Of a DNA stretch of 64,000 bases, positions 30,703 through 39,167 are shown piece by piece (position 1 is the stretch's first letter; every line of letters begins with the position of its first letter). Position numbers and translations under genes: made by a program. This DNA comes from Paenibacillus lautus NBRC 15380 (GTDB taxonomy: Bacteria > Bacillota > Bacilli > Paenibacillales > Paenibacillaceae). Under the pieces are notes generated by a model. It searched no databases, was not told the DNA's origin, and worked only from the letters and a program-made list of their open reading frames with translations. The stretch lies in contig NZ_BIMF01000009.1 in NCBI RefSeq assembly GCF_004000945.1, positions 62,001 through 126,000 on the forward strand. The letters are read 5' to 3'.

Positions 30703-31165
30703 GAGAGGCATGATCACTTTGGACGACCTGCAGCAATACGTGCTGGATTTGCCGCTGCCCACCCTTGCTTTTTTCACCCTGGTGGAGACAACGGCAAAGC
30801 TGGTCGACGTATCCGAAAGCTATTGGAAATCGCAAGGGCTGAACGGAGCCAGAATACGGATTTTAGTTGAGCTTATGAAAGAGGGAGGAACGATGCTTCC
30901 TTCAAAGCTGGCGCAAAAAATCGGTGTAACCAAGCCCAATATCAGTCTGCTGCTTACCCCCTTGGAACACGAAGGCTTGATTCGCCGGGAACCTCATCCC
31001 CGGGACGGTCGAAAGTCGGTCATCACCATTACAAGCGAAGGTCAGCGTCTATTGACCCACAACCTGCCCGCGAACAGGCAGCGGATATCCGAAAAAATGA
31101 ACGTGCTGACTGAACCTGAATTAAAGCAGCTCCTGGGCCTTCTCCAAAAATTAAAGGAAGCGTAA
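30701..31165 (+). CDS. MarR-family regulator
   Basis: 154 residues. Winged helix at MLPSKLAQKIGVTKPNISLL with the wing EPHPRDGRKSVITITSEGQR, flanked by dimerisation helices. The start at 30701 is supported by AAGGA 9 nt upstream; ATG 30710 is the alternative if the later promoter is used. Palindromes of the same GTTAAG-N2-CTTAAC sequence lie over its own start and just beyond its stop, indicating autoregulation and control of a downstream gene that is now truncated. Confidence 0.9.
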   Translation: MRGMITLDDLQQYVLDLPLPTLAFFTLVETTAKLVDVSESYWKSQGLNGARIRILVELMKEGGTMLPSKLAQKIGVTKPNISLLLTPLEHEGLIRREPHPRDGRKSVITITSEGQRLLTHNLPANRQRISEKMNVLTEPELKQLLGLLQKLKEA

Positions 31166-31186
31166 CGATGTTTTTACGCCGATTTA

Positions 31187-31200
31187 GTTAAGCACTTAAC
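31187..31200. promoter_or_regulatory. MarR operator, site 2
   Basis: GTTAAG-CA-CTTAAC, the same core as site 1, 21 nt after the MarR stop and immediately before the truncated gene start. Confidence 0.6.
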
Positions 31201-31224
31201 CCAATAAGGGAAGGATGACATTCG

Positions 31225-31263
31225 ATGTCTATGGCGGCCCGATTTGTGCAGTATGTACTCTAG
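31225..31263 (+). pseudogene. Truncated target gene of the MarR regulator
   Basis: ATG with AAGGA 9 nt upstream (the same arrangement as the MarR gene), then MSMAARFVQYVL and a stop. The operator and ribosome site are intact but the coding part ends after 12 codons, next to the terminator of the opposite operon. It reads like the N-terminus of an excised enzyme gene; the family cannot be told. Confidence 0.4.
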
Positions 31264-31273
31264 TACATGGGAC

Positions 31274-31302
31274 AAAAAAAGCACAGGCCCCATGGTCTGT
31301 GC
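31274..31302 (-). terminator. Terminator of the OmpR-type two-component operon
   Basis: Stem GCACAGGCC / GGTCTGTGC (one wobble pair), followed on the minus strand by T7, about 130 nt past the kinase stop. Confidence 0.8.
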
Positions 31303-31434
31303 AAAATATGGTTCACTTCGCGATTCCCCTGTTCATCGTACCTTTACAAAAAATCGCATCCTTTCATTCGGTACGATCTGTGTTCACTAACCGGTCATCA
31401 TCGTGTTTTGCGGATCGCTGCCCCATGAATCTGA

Positions 31435-32802
31435 CTATTCTGTTGGCGTCATGATTGGCAAGGTGACAATGAAAGTCGTTCCTTGACCAAGTTCGCTTTC
31501 CACTCGGATATCGCCTTGATGAAGCGACACGATCTGTTTAACAATGGCAAGCCCCATGCCGCTGCCCTCATATTTACGACTGTGGGAACGATCGGTTTTA
31601 AAGAAACGCTCGAATATACGCTTCTGATCCTCAAGAGAAATACCTATGCCCGTGTCGGAGATTCGGACTGTCACGTTTTTAGTATCTTGTTTGATGCTGA
31701 CATTAATCACGCCGCCATCCTCGGAAAATTTGATGCTGTTGCCAATGATGTTCGTCCATACCTGGTTTAATTGATCATGATCAGCCGTTACTTTAAAGGT
31801 CTGTAAATCAAGCTCAAAATGAATGCTGCGGGCAGTCCATTGCGGCTGGAGCGCCACAATGACCCGCCTGATCTGTTCATCCAGGCTGAGCGTGATGAGC
31901 CCCAGATGCTGTGACTGGGATTCAAGCAAACTCAGCTTAAGCAGGCTATCGCTCATTTTGGACATCCGTTTCGCTTCAGCGATGATAATATCCAGATAAC
32001 GACTTCGCTCGTGTTCTGAGAGGTCTACTTGCTTCAGTGCTTGAGCATAACCGGATATCGAGGTGAGCGGTGATTGTACCTCGTGCGACACGTTCGTTAC
32101 GAATTCCCTGCGCAGCTGCTCCAGCTGCTGCAGATCGTGCATCATGTCTTCAAAGCTGCGAGCCAGCGTACCCAGCTCACTTGTTTGCTTAATATTCAGC
32201 TTGACGCTGAAATCTCCAGCTGCAATACGTCTGGTCGCTTGGGTCAGCTTTTTGATTGGCCTTACCAAGTATATGGAGGCAACGAGAATCAATAAGCTCC
32301 CTGTAATCAAAGAACTGGTTGCAAAGATCAATCCCCACTTGACAACAAAAGAGGTAGAAGGGGGGGCGAGCATTTCCAAAAACATCGCTTTCGTTCCCAT
32401 TTCCGTTTTCAACGGCAACCCTAAAAGAACCGTAGCAATACCATTCGGCGTGTCTTGAACAACGCCTCCTTCTATTACTTTCTTTAGTTTTTCCATCGTT
32501 ACTGCAGCAGGTTGATGTCCGTTAAGATTACCGTAAGACTGGAACTGACCCGTTGCTTCGTAAATGCGAATATAATAGGAATCGAGCTGCTTCATTTCAC
32601 TGACGAACAAGTCCGCTTCGCGTAACGGAAGAGTTTTGTAAATCCGGACGACGTCTTGACCGAAGTTGCGTAAGTTGATTTGCGCGTTCTCGTTCAACTC
32701 TTCTTTGAACATCCAAGTAGACATAAAAAATGATAGGATCGTGCCCCCGATAACGGACACTAGAAATGTCAGGACTACTCGAATATATAAGGATCTGATC
32801 AT
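31435..32802 (-). CDS. Sensor histidine kinase, OmpR-linked (HssS-like)
   Basis: 455 residues: helix 8-28, extracellular sensor to about 152, helix 155-180, HAMP (RPIKKLTQATRRIAAGDFSV), HisKA with His240 in VTNVSHEVQSPLTS, HATPase with N box NIIGNSIKFS and G boxes ISDTGIGIS, YEGSGMGLA. Similar in architecture to the heme sensor HssS; the expected efflux genes (hrtAB) are not adjacent, so the signal is unknown. It overlaps the response-regulator gene by 4 nt. Confidence 0.93.
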   Translation of the reverse strand: MIRSLYIRVVLTFLVSVIGGTILSFFMSTWMFKEELNENAQINLRNFGQDVVRIYKTLPLREADLFVSEMKQLDSYYIRIYEATGQFQSYGNLNGHQPAAVTMEKLKKVIEGGVVQDTPNGIATVLLGLPLKTEMGTKAMFLEMLAPPSTSFVVKWGLIFATSSLITGSLLILVASIYLVRPIKKLTQATRRIAAGDFSVKLNIKQTSELGTLARSFEDMMHDLQQLEQLRREFVTNVSHEVQSPLTSISGYAQALKQVDLSEHERSRYLDIIIAEAKRMSKMSDSLLKLSLLESQSQHLGLITLSLDEQIRRVIVALQPQWTARSIHFELDLQTFKVTADHDQLNQVWTNIIGNSIKFSEDGGVINVSIKQDTKNVTVRISDTGIGISLEDQKRIFERFFKTDRSHSRKYEGSGMGLAIVKQIVSLHQGDIRVESELGQGTTFIVTLPIMTPTE

Positions 32803-33473
32803 TCGTAGACCTCAAGCCTGTACCCTAGCCCGCGCACCGTTTCGATCCGAAAATCAGGTGTCGTCGCAAACCTTTCGCGAAGACGTTTAATATGTACATC
32901 AACCGTTCGATCATCTCCTGCGTAATCGATTCCCCAAATCTGATCGATCAGCTGCTCGCGTGTATAGACTTGTCCGGGTGTTCCAGCCAGCTTGTACAGC
33001 AATTCGAACTCTTTGAGCGGCAGCGTGAGCGACTCCGTCCCTCTAATCACCTTATAGGTCTGCCTGTCAAGAATGACGTTGCCGAACTGGATCGTCTGCG
33101 TGGAGCCAATCCGGTATCGTTTCAGCAATGCCTTAACGCGAACCGTCAACTCCAACGGATCGAATGGTTTCGTCAAATAATCGTCCGTCCCAAGTTCGAA
33201 ACCCTTTACTTTCTCCCATGTTTCGCCTCTTGCTGTTAGCATAAGCAGCGGCAAATCCGGATTGGCTTTTCGAAGCTCCTTGCATAACGTCCAACCATCC
33301 ATCATCGGCATCATAATATCAAGCACGACAAGATCGACGGGTGTTGAGCCATAGACGCTAAGCGCTTCCTTGCCGTCAGCGGCTTCGACTGTTGTGAATC
33401 CGTCGTTGCGAAGAAATAAACAGACGAGTTCGCGAATGTTCGCATCGTCGTCAGCAACCAGTATAGTAGGCAT
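32799..33473 (-). CDS. Response regulator, OmpR family (HssR-like)
   Basis: 224 residues. Receiver domain with acidic pair in LVADDDANIR, phospho-acceptor Asp52 in VVLDIMMPMMDGW and Lys in YLTKPFDPLE; winged-helix C-terminus ending RIETVRGLGYRLEVYE. It is first in the operon, followed by the kinase. No palindromes or direct repeats were identified upstream. Confidence 0.95.
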   Translation of the reverse strand: MPTILVADDDANIRELVCLFLRNDGFTTVEAADGKEALSVYGSTPVDLVVLDIMMPMMDGWTLCKELRKANPDLPLLMLTARGETWEKVKGFELGTDDYLTKPFDPLELTVRVKALLKRYRIGSTQTIQFGNVILDRQTYKVIRGTESLTLPLKEFELLYKLAGTPGQVYTREQLIDQIWGIDYAGDDRTVDVHIKRLRERFATTPDFRIETVRGLGYRLEVYE

Positions 33474-33874
33474 TGCTTCCCTCTTTCCTTAATTTCAATC
33501 CTATAATGTAATAACTATTGTACTATTATATATACAAGGATATGGAGATTGGTTTCAAATTGAACCTCGAACCGGCCTCGCCAGCGAATACCTAGCTGCC
33601 GTTCTCAGGCAATACAACTTCATTCTCTCCGCGTGGTGCTTAAGTAAGTTTAATCAAGGAAGATGAACCGCTCGTGACGTCAATATGAACGGAATATGAA
33701 CGAATCAAAATGGTGAATTTTTAATTTCTTTGAAGCAATCGGCATTGGGCATCATGTTCTTGTCCACGGCATACCAAAAAGTCGACCTATTTAGGTCGAC
33801 TTTTAGTCTTAAAGTAACTTTAAGTATGTTGTAAGTTTAGCGAATGGTGAATGATTTTTAATATTCGACATGCG
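33474..33874. other. Intergenic stretch with a bidirectional hairpin
   Basis: AT-rich DNA upstream of the response regulator with plausible promoter sequence near 33520-33540. Apart from the terminator at 33777-33804, no gene or RNA was recognised. Confidence 0.4.
33777..33804. terminator. Bidirectional terminator
   Basis: Perfect 12-bp stem AAAAGTCGACCT / AGGTCGACTTTT with a 4-nt loop; A and T runs on both sides. It would end transcription from the fragment at 33875-34300. Confidence 0.85.
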
Positions 33875-34300
33875 TTACTGGGAGGCAGCAGCTTTCTTGA
33901 CGCCGCTGATCTGCCCACTATGCTGAACGACAAGCACGTCTTGTCCGATGAGCGTCGGCAATGGTGTGCCTTTGTATTGAGCGGAAGCCAGCGTACGTCC
34001 GCTGTTCGTATCGATCGTTAACAGCTTGCCGTTTTCCAGTCTTACATAGGCCATGCCTTTTTCTCCGAGGGACCATTCGGCCACCCCCGCTTCAAATGCA
34101 TAGGTTTTATCCGGCTCGGCTTTGGAACGACTATCCGTCGGGAATCGGGAGACTACAGCTTTCTTTTGAGTTTCATCATACTTTTCAATGACATAGAAAT
34201 ATTCCCCATCGGATACGACATCGGATGCACTTTGATCTTCCACTAAATATACAGATCTGACGTTGAGATAAGAATTGAGTATCGAATCTATTCGTTTGTA
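33875..34300 (-). pseudogene. C-terminal fragment of an unrecognised beta-rich protein
   Basis: An open frame of about 140 codons with no credible start. The first possible one, GTG 34243, lacks a ribosome site, and the frame continues upstream with protein-like sequence (RIDSILNSYLNVRSVYLVE). The body alternates short strands (GEYFYVIEKYDETQKKAVVS, NGKLLTIDTNSGRTLASAQY), as in repeated-blade or WD/PQQ-like folds, and ends with ISGVKKAAASQ before a clear terminator. It is probably the tail of a gene whose front was deleted; function unknown. Confidence 0.5.
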
Positions 34301-34411
34301 TCATTGTAGTATGACTGGTAAGTTTTTTCAAGAACTAATCGGTTTTTAAGCAGGCATAAGAAATGACGCATTCGTTGGATAACTCGAACCCATTAAATGC
34401 ATCACCGTTGT

Positions 34412-34612
34412 TTAATCGAATATGAACAATTCCTCAATAGCTGCTCCCACCGCCCGTGAAATATCGATCGCCAGCTTTAGGGAGGGATTATATTTGCCCG
34501 CCTCCAGACGAATGATGGTTTCCCTGCGAACCCCAACCTTGCCCGCCAACTCATCTTGGGTCATTCCCGCTAACTGCCTGTACTTTTTTAAATTGCATTT
34601 GAATGGTTCCAT
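34412..34612 (-). CDS. Small XRE-family regulator (YozG-like)
   Basis: 66 residues, a single Cro/CI helix-turn-helix: LKKYRQLAGMTQDELAGKVG then RRETIIRLEAGKYNPSLKLA and EELFIFD at the end. ATG 34612 follows AGGTGG by 6 nt. It is the last gene of a five-gene operon with a DUF3796 protein, an ABC permease, an ABC ATPase and a small membrane protein, and probably regulates that operon. Confidence 0.88.
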   Translation of the reverse strand: MEPFKCNLKKYRQLAGMTQDELAGKVGVRRETIIRLEAGKYNPSLKLAIDISRAVGAAIEELFIFD

Positions 34613-34622
34613 GGGCATCCAC

Positions 34623-35003
34623 CTAACAATATTTATCCAGATAATAAAAAGTTATGGAATACGTCAGAAACGTAGCTGCCCAACCCGCTGCGCTCACAAT
34701 GATCATGAATTCTCTTGTTCCGAAGGAGAACATGCTGCCGATTCCGATCATAAACAGACATGCGGCCGGCACCCACATGGTGATGGACCTCGCCTTCTGG
34801 GCATTCATGTAGTACCGTTCATCCGGCATCTCCTCTGCCAGCTTCCCATGGAAATAGAAACTGAAAAAGCTAAAAAAACTAAAGTAAAACAAAAACGAAG
34901 GATCATGGGTCTTAAAATACTGCAGTCCGTTAAACCCCAACAAACCAAGCAGCCATCCGTGCTTACCAATTCGTACGTAACGCTTTCGCTGTCCCTTATA
35001 CAT
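34623..35003 (-). CDS. DUF3796-like membrane protein
   Basis: 126 residues with about four hydrophobic segments (WLLGLLGFNGLQYF, FLFYFSFFSFFSFYFHGK, WVPAACLFMIGIGSMFSF, a final helix). Proteins of this kind commonly accompany small XRE regulators, as here with the gene 10 nt downstream. The function is unknown; perhaps an anti-regulator or sensor. Its start overlaps the end of the permease gene by 8 nt. Confidence 0.75.
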   Translation of the reverse strand: MYKGQRKRYVRIGKHGWLLGLLGFNGLQYFKTHDPSFLFYFSFFSFFSFYFHGKLAEEMPDERYYMNAQKARSITMWVPAACLFMIGIGSMFSFGTREFMIIVSAAGWAATFLTYSITFYYLDKYC

Positions 35004-36219
35004 TCCTGATTCCTCTCCTGCGGTTAAAAATCAAAACCATCTCGATCCCCACCAACAGAGCGACCATATAAACGGCCCCCTCTATGCTTATAGCCGTGAC
35101 CGCCAATAGGCACATGATGAGCGGAACGGCATATTTGCGGGGATGATGCCATAAATCGCTCTCCACCCGCCAATGGAATACGGGATGTTTCCATTCGAGC
35201 CAAACGGTCGAAATGGCGCATTGGGCGGCAAATAATACGCTAAGTACATAATACATGATTTCTACCGATCCATGAAACATATGCCAGCATGCTAAGTAGA
35301 TCGTGTATATGAATAAGTTTACTGCCAGTATAAACAATCCGTACGGAACTCCGATACGTTGAAGTTCGCCGGGCAGCATTTGGATTTTCCGGTGAAGCCC
35401 GCGATTGCTGGACAACAGGATGCCGATTGGCGTGTTAAAGGATAGGACCGCGAATCCGAGCGGCAGGTACGAGGCGAGATGCATCTGCTCCAGCATGTAC
35501 GCCATGAAACCTGCAAATAAACATAATGCGATCGTATTGTATAGATAACTTTTATGCGAGAATAGGTAGCGTTCTATATACCGGAGGAACGAAGCGTTTC
35601 GAACCGGCGCTGCATGGATCTCCTTCAGCTTCAAGTCCTTGTAATATCGGTACGAATCCGTTCGATACAGGATGAACCATTGAAAGGCCGTGCTGATCAG
35701 CATTCCCGCCAAACGATGGGACGGCTCATGGAGCAGGCATAGCGCCGCTTGCAGCAGCATCCAGAAACAGGCCGGCATCCTTTTCCCTCTGCTCAGCAGA
35801 GCGAATACCACGAAGGCGGTCAACCCCGCATTCAGGAAGCTAAGCAGAAATGCCAGTGCATGCATACCCGTAAAGGGAGAAACCGACATGTAAAAAACAA
35901 GGATGTACGAAGTCTTGGTGACCAAGGTATATAGTGCTACCGCAAGAAAATAAGCTGCGTTGAACATGCTTGGCCTGAATGGAAGCATGAACGCCCCCTT
36001 CAGCTTCCTCCGGTTATCGTCCGACGATAAGGTTCTAACCACCATTCCGAACGTAAATACGGAGATGGCCGTCATGAATACATTCAAGGATACTTGGTAA
36101 TCGATATCCAGGCTGCTCATCGCCGCATAAATTACAAGCAGGGCTGCGGCATGCTTCCACAAACGGTCGTAGCTTGACCCCAGGAACTTTTTGGCGAATC
36201 CATGAAATGTCGAGTTCAC
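34996..36219 (-). CDS. ABC transporter permease-like membrane protein
   Basis: 407 residues with about ten hydrophobic segments and no cleavable signal. It overlaps the stop of the ABC ATPase frame by 4 nt, which marks it as the membrane partner. Charged loops such as SSDDNRRKLKGAFM and RYYKDLKLKEIHAAPVRN are cytoplasmic by the positive-inside rule. The closest general class is ABC-2-like exporters; no specific family was recognised. Confidence 0.75.
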   Translation of the reverse strand: MNSTFHGFAKKFLGSSYDRLWKHAAALLVIYAAMSSLDIDYQVSLNVFMTAISVFTFGMVVRTLSSDDNRRKLKGAFMLPFRPSMFNAAYFLAVALYTLVTKTSYILVFYMSVSPFTGMHALAFLLSFLNAGLTAFVVFALLSRGKRMPACFWMLLQAALCLLHEPSHRLAGMLISTAFQWFILYRTDSYRYYKDLKLKEIHAAPVRNASFLRYIERYLFSHKSYLYNTIALCLFAGFMAYMLEQMHLASYLPLGFAVLSFNTPIGILLSSNRGLHRKIQMLPGELQRIGVPYGLFILAVNLFIYTIYLACWHMFHGSVEIMYYVLSVLFAAQCAISTVWLEWKHPVFHWRVESDLWHHPRKYAVPLIMCLLAVTAISIEGAVYMVALLVGIEMVLIFNRRRGIRNV

Positions 36220-36922
36220 TTGTTCAGTACCCCTCTAATAAACTCGGGATCCATGTCACCCTGCAAAAAGGTATGACGGATTGATCCGGCTTCCAAAATG
36301 ATGATGCTGTCCGACGTAAGGCATAAACTCTCCAGAACGTGGGAAGAAAACAAGATCGTCCCATGTCTCCTGTACTCGTTCATCATTCGATACAGAAATT
36401 CCGTGCTTTCGAAATCCAGTCCGTTGATCGGCTCATCCAGCAGCAGCAGCTCCGGACGCAGCGCAAATCCTGTGATCAGATAGGCCTTTCTCCTGCTGCC
36501 CAACGATAATTGGCCCAAGAATGAGTTCCTGTAATTCTGAAATTTGAATCCTGCAACGAGCTCGTCCAAGATTTCGTTACGACCTCTTGTCCGTAGGATT
36601 GAAACACATGCCTTACATATTCCTCGAATGTAAAATACTCAAACGACTCATCCTCCGAGAACACGGTATACCGGCTTCGTTTAAATGCAGGGCTTGTCAG
36701 CGAAGTTTCCTCGTTCTTCCACAACAGCCGCTCCAGCGAATAATGCCGGTGAATGCCGCTCAGGACATGGAGCAGCGTGCTTTTACCCGCCCCGTTCAAT
36801 CCCACCAACCCTATGATCTGATTGGGGCCAATCTCCAAATTAAGATTCGAGAGGACGGCGTCTGTTTCCGCACGGTACCAAGCAGCTAACCCCTTCATGC
36901 TTAATAAATGCGGCTGCTGCAT
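36216..36922 (-). pseudogene. ABC transporter ATPase, frameshifted
   Basis: One ATPase is spread over two frames. The first (from ATG 36922) carries Walker A GLVGLNGAGKST and the Q-loop region; the second carries the signature QLSLGSRRKAYL, Walker B LLLLDEPINGLD and the H-loop LFSSHVLESL. The join is near 36570: after VFQSYGQEVV the frame must shift so that EILDELVAGFKF follows, equal to one missing base. No slippery sequence is seen, so a mutation or a sequence error is more likely than programmed shifting. The signature differs from LSGGQ. Confidence 0.8.
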
Positions 36923-36926
36923 CCCC

Positions 36927-37085
36927 TCATTGCTTGCCGACTTTCCAACCTCTCCAGCCTGCATAAACAAATAGAACGCCTCCTGCCAAAAATAATAAAG
37001 CCAGCGGGTACGACTGTTGAGTAAGTCTCTGAATGCCAATACCGATCCAGAGCAGTCCCATCGCGAATCGAAGAATGATTTTCAT
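36927..37085 (-). CDS. Small membrane protein (52 residues)
   Basis: A short gene with two hydrophobic segments: MKIILRFAMGLLWIGIGIQR and LALLFLAGGVLFVYAGWRGW. GAAGGGG lies 8 nt before the ATG, and the stop is 4 nt before the ATPase start, so it is the first gene of the ABC/XRE operon. It may be a transporter accessory peptide; unknown family. Confidence 0.65.
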   Translation of the reverse strand: MKIILRFAMGLLWIGIGIQRLTQQSYPLALLFLAGGVLFVYAGWRGWKVGKQ

Positions 37086-37127
37086 CGCAAATGCCCCTTC
37101 CAAAAAGTGATGTATTTGTAACTTTAC

Positions 37128-37143
37128 GTGATAAATATATCAC
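37128..37143. promoter_or_regulatory. Palindrome upstream of the ABC/XRE operon
   Basis: GTGATA-N4-TATCAC, about 45 nt before the first gene and within a wider AAAGTGAT...ATCACTTT symmetry. It is a candidate operator for the operon's XRE regulator. Confidence 0.45.
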
Positions 37144-37255
37144 TTTATGATTTGAGGGTCAAATGGGATCGTGAATTGACATGCGGCAGGAAATCTTTTA
37201 CAATACGTGGCGAATATCCGCAGCAAAAGTTTAATAAACTGGAGTGAATAATACG

Positions 37256-37687
37256 ATGCAGATTCGATTGATGACCGACAAGGATATGGACAGCGTCATT
37301 GACATTTGGCTGGCCGCCTCGAAGGAGGCCCACCATTTCATCACCCCCGAATACTGGGAATCCAAGCAGAAGGACATGCGAGACGTCTATTTGCGAATGG
37401 CCGATACCTATGTGCTGGAGGAAGCGGGCTGCACGGTCGGCTTTATTTCGACCGTTCAGCATGCCTTGGCCGCTTTGTTTGTTCACCCTCGCGATCAAGG
37501 CAAGGGATATGGCCGGGCTCTTCTTCAATTCGTGAAGGAACGCAGTCCCAAACTCGAGCTCAAGGTATATAAAGAGAACGGGAGCGCTTTTCGTTTTTAT
37601 TCCCGGAACGGCTTTGCCGTCGTTGAAGAAACCATCGACGAGGATACCGACCAGGCGGAATTCGTCATGGCCTGGGAAGAACGATAA
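37256..37687 (+). CDS. GNAT-family N-acetyltransferase
   Basis: 143 residues. The acetyl-CoA loop is HPRDQGKGYGRALL, preceded by the strand LAALFVHP and followed by LKVYKENGSAFRFYSRNGFA, the usual GNAT motif B. It probably acetylates a small molecule or a protein N-terminus. ATG 37256 lies 11 nt after GGAG; GTG 37244 is open but has no ribosome site. It forms a single-gene unit with a very strong terminator. Confidence 0.9.
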   Translation: MQIRLMTDKDMDSVIDIWLAASKEAHHFITPEYWESKQKDMRDVYLRMADTYVLEEAGCTVGFISTVQHALAALFVHPRDQGKGYGRALLQFVKERSPKLELKVYKENGSAFRFYSRNGFAVVEETIDEDTDQAEFVMAWEER

Positions 37688-37712
37688 ATGGCATCATGCG
37701 CCTTCCTATTCA

Positions 37713-37762
37713 AACAGGCAGAAGGTGACCGGACAATTCCGGTCACCTTCTGCCTGTATTTT
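37713..37762 (+). terminator. Terminator after the GNAT gene
   Basis: A 20-bp perfect stem (37713-37732 against 37737-37756) with a CAAT loop, followed by ATTTTTT. Confidence 0.9.
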
Positions 37763-37865
37763 TTACTGAACCTCCTGATGGCTCAGAGCGAATATATAGG
37801 TGAGGTCACATTAAAGGAGGAGCAAGCTTGCAAGGTTCAGACTTAACGCTTGTAAATAGATTCAT

Positions 37866-38348
37866 TTACTTACCGGACAAATAAAGACCGAGCTCTGATA
37901 ACAGCGCGCTTCCCACGTACGTTCCCGTGAACACGAAAACCGCAACGATGGCGACGCGCCACGATGTTTTGCGAAGATCAACCAGCCTGTCGGCAACGGA
38001 AATGCCGGCAAACGCCAAAATCGGGGTCGTAATGGACAAGAAGTTGACGTTGGCGATGGCATCCACGAACACATCGGAGATCAGGCAGCAGATAAGCGAA
38101 ACGATCGATACCCAGCCGAGAACCGGGAAGTCCTGCAAGAATTTCAGCGGAGCTTTTTTCATGAGCGTCGAGATCAGAACCCCGATGAAGGAAAAAAGCC
38201 ACAGCACGGCCAAGCCCGCTATCGTCCCTAACGTAATATGGCCTTCGCCGCTTTTGATGAATTTCATTTGCTCCGTAAATAAAATAAGACCAACGCTAAG
38301 CAGCAGGACGAGGGCGTATTTTGCGTATTTATTCAAACCGGTGCTCAT
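37866..38348 (-). CDS. Small membrane subunit paired with DUF3100
   Basis: 160 residues with four or five hydrophobic segments (YALVLLLSVGLILFTEQM, LAVLWLFSFIGVLISTLM, VSIVSLICCLISDVF, VAIVAVFVFTGTYVGSALL). Its ATG overlaps the stop of the DUF3100 gene (ATGA), so the two are translationally coupled and probably form one complex. No established function. The gene ends the M20/DUF3100 operon. Confidence 0.75.
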   Translation of the reverse strand: MSTGLNKYAKYALVLLLSVGLILFTEQMKFIKSGEGHITLGTIAGLAVLWLFSFIGVLISTLMKKAPLKFLQDFPVLGWVSIVSLICCLISDVFVDAIANVNFLSITTPILAFAGISVADRLVDLRKTSWRVAIVAVFVFTGTYVGSALLSELGLYLSGK

Positions 38349-39142
38349 TTCTTCTCACCTCTGACCATTAATTTGTACATAAACCGCTGCAGCGGCACCG
38401 CGAGAAATACCATCGTATACGTTCCGAGAAAGCTGGTAAGCAGCTGGCTCGCAGCAGCGTATCCGTTAATGGTCTCCGTCATCTCAGGAGAATGCGCGAT
38501 TAACGCGGAAGAAGAGCCTGTCATCATACTGGCGGAACCAACCCCGGAGGACATGGCCAGCGCTTCGATCGAGAAGCCGGCAGCAAGCATGACCGGCGCA
38601 AGAATGCTGAAGAACAGCGTGCCGAATAAGGTACCTATAATATAGAGGGACAGCACCCCACGGCCTTCGTCGGAGTCGAGCGTATATTTCTCGGATATGT
38701 AGGCAAGTTCCCCTTCCCTCCCAAGTCCAAGCGTAGCGCCGATGGCTTCCCTTCTCAGGCCGAGCAGGATGGCGATGGGAAGCCCTAACAGAATCGTACC
38801 CAGATTACCGATTTCCTGAATGATGAACACCCAGCCAACTTTTAATATTTCTTCTAGTCTGGGCGCAACGTCGGCGCCGTATCTCGCCATAAGCGGCAGC
38901 ATAATGAAGATTAGATACTTGCTGGAGAAACCGACGTTCTCCTTGCTGTAAATCTTCCGCATAAGGCCTTTCCGGAATATCGACAAGCCGAGCACCATGG
39001 TGATCAAAATGGCGAATACGAGTGGGAGCAGGCTTATTTTCACGGAGCCAAGCTGGATCGACTGAATGCCGATAAATTCGGCAACCGCTATTACAATGAG
39101 CACGAATGCAAGCAAATAGAGATACTGTAGTTTTAACTTCAT
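38345..39142 (-). CDS. DUF3100 membrane protein
   Basis: 265 residues, about eight hydrophobic segments. Conserved-looking core: NLGTILLGLPIAILLGLRRE, SSGVGSASMMTGSSSALIAH and YAAASQLLTSFLGTYTMVFL; the glycine- and serine-rich second block resembles a substrate path. The family has no assigned function. Position between an M20 amidohydrolase and a small membrane partner suggests a transporter for the amide or peptide substrate of the hydrolase. Confidence 0.8.
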   Translation of the reverse strand: MKLKLQYLYLLAFVLIVIAVAEFIGIQSIQLGSVKISLLPLVFAILITMVLGLSIFRKGLMRKIYSKENVGFSSKYLIFIMLPLMARYGADVAPRLEEILKVGWVFIIQEIGNLGTILLGLPIAILLGLRREAIGATLGLGREGELAYISEKYTLDSDEGRGVLSLYIIGTLFGTLFFSILAPVMLAAGFSIEALAMSSGVGSASMMTGSSSALIAHSPEMTETINGYAAASQLLTSFLGTYTMVFLAVPLQRFMYKLMVRGEKK

Positions 39143-39167
39143 GCCATGATGTCCTCTTTTCTATTTC

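Noticed and set aside
36560..36580. Programmed ribosomal frameshift in the ABC ATPase
   Set aside because: No slippery heptamer or downstream structure is visible; a point deletion or sequence error explains the split more simply.
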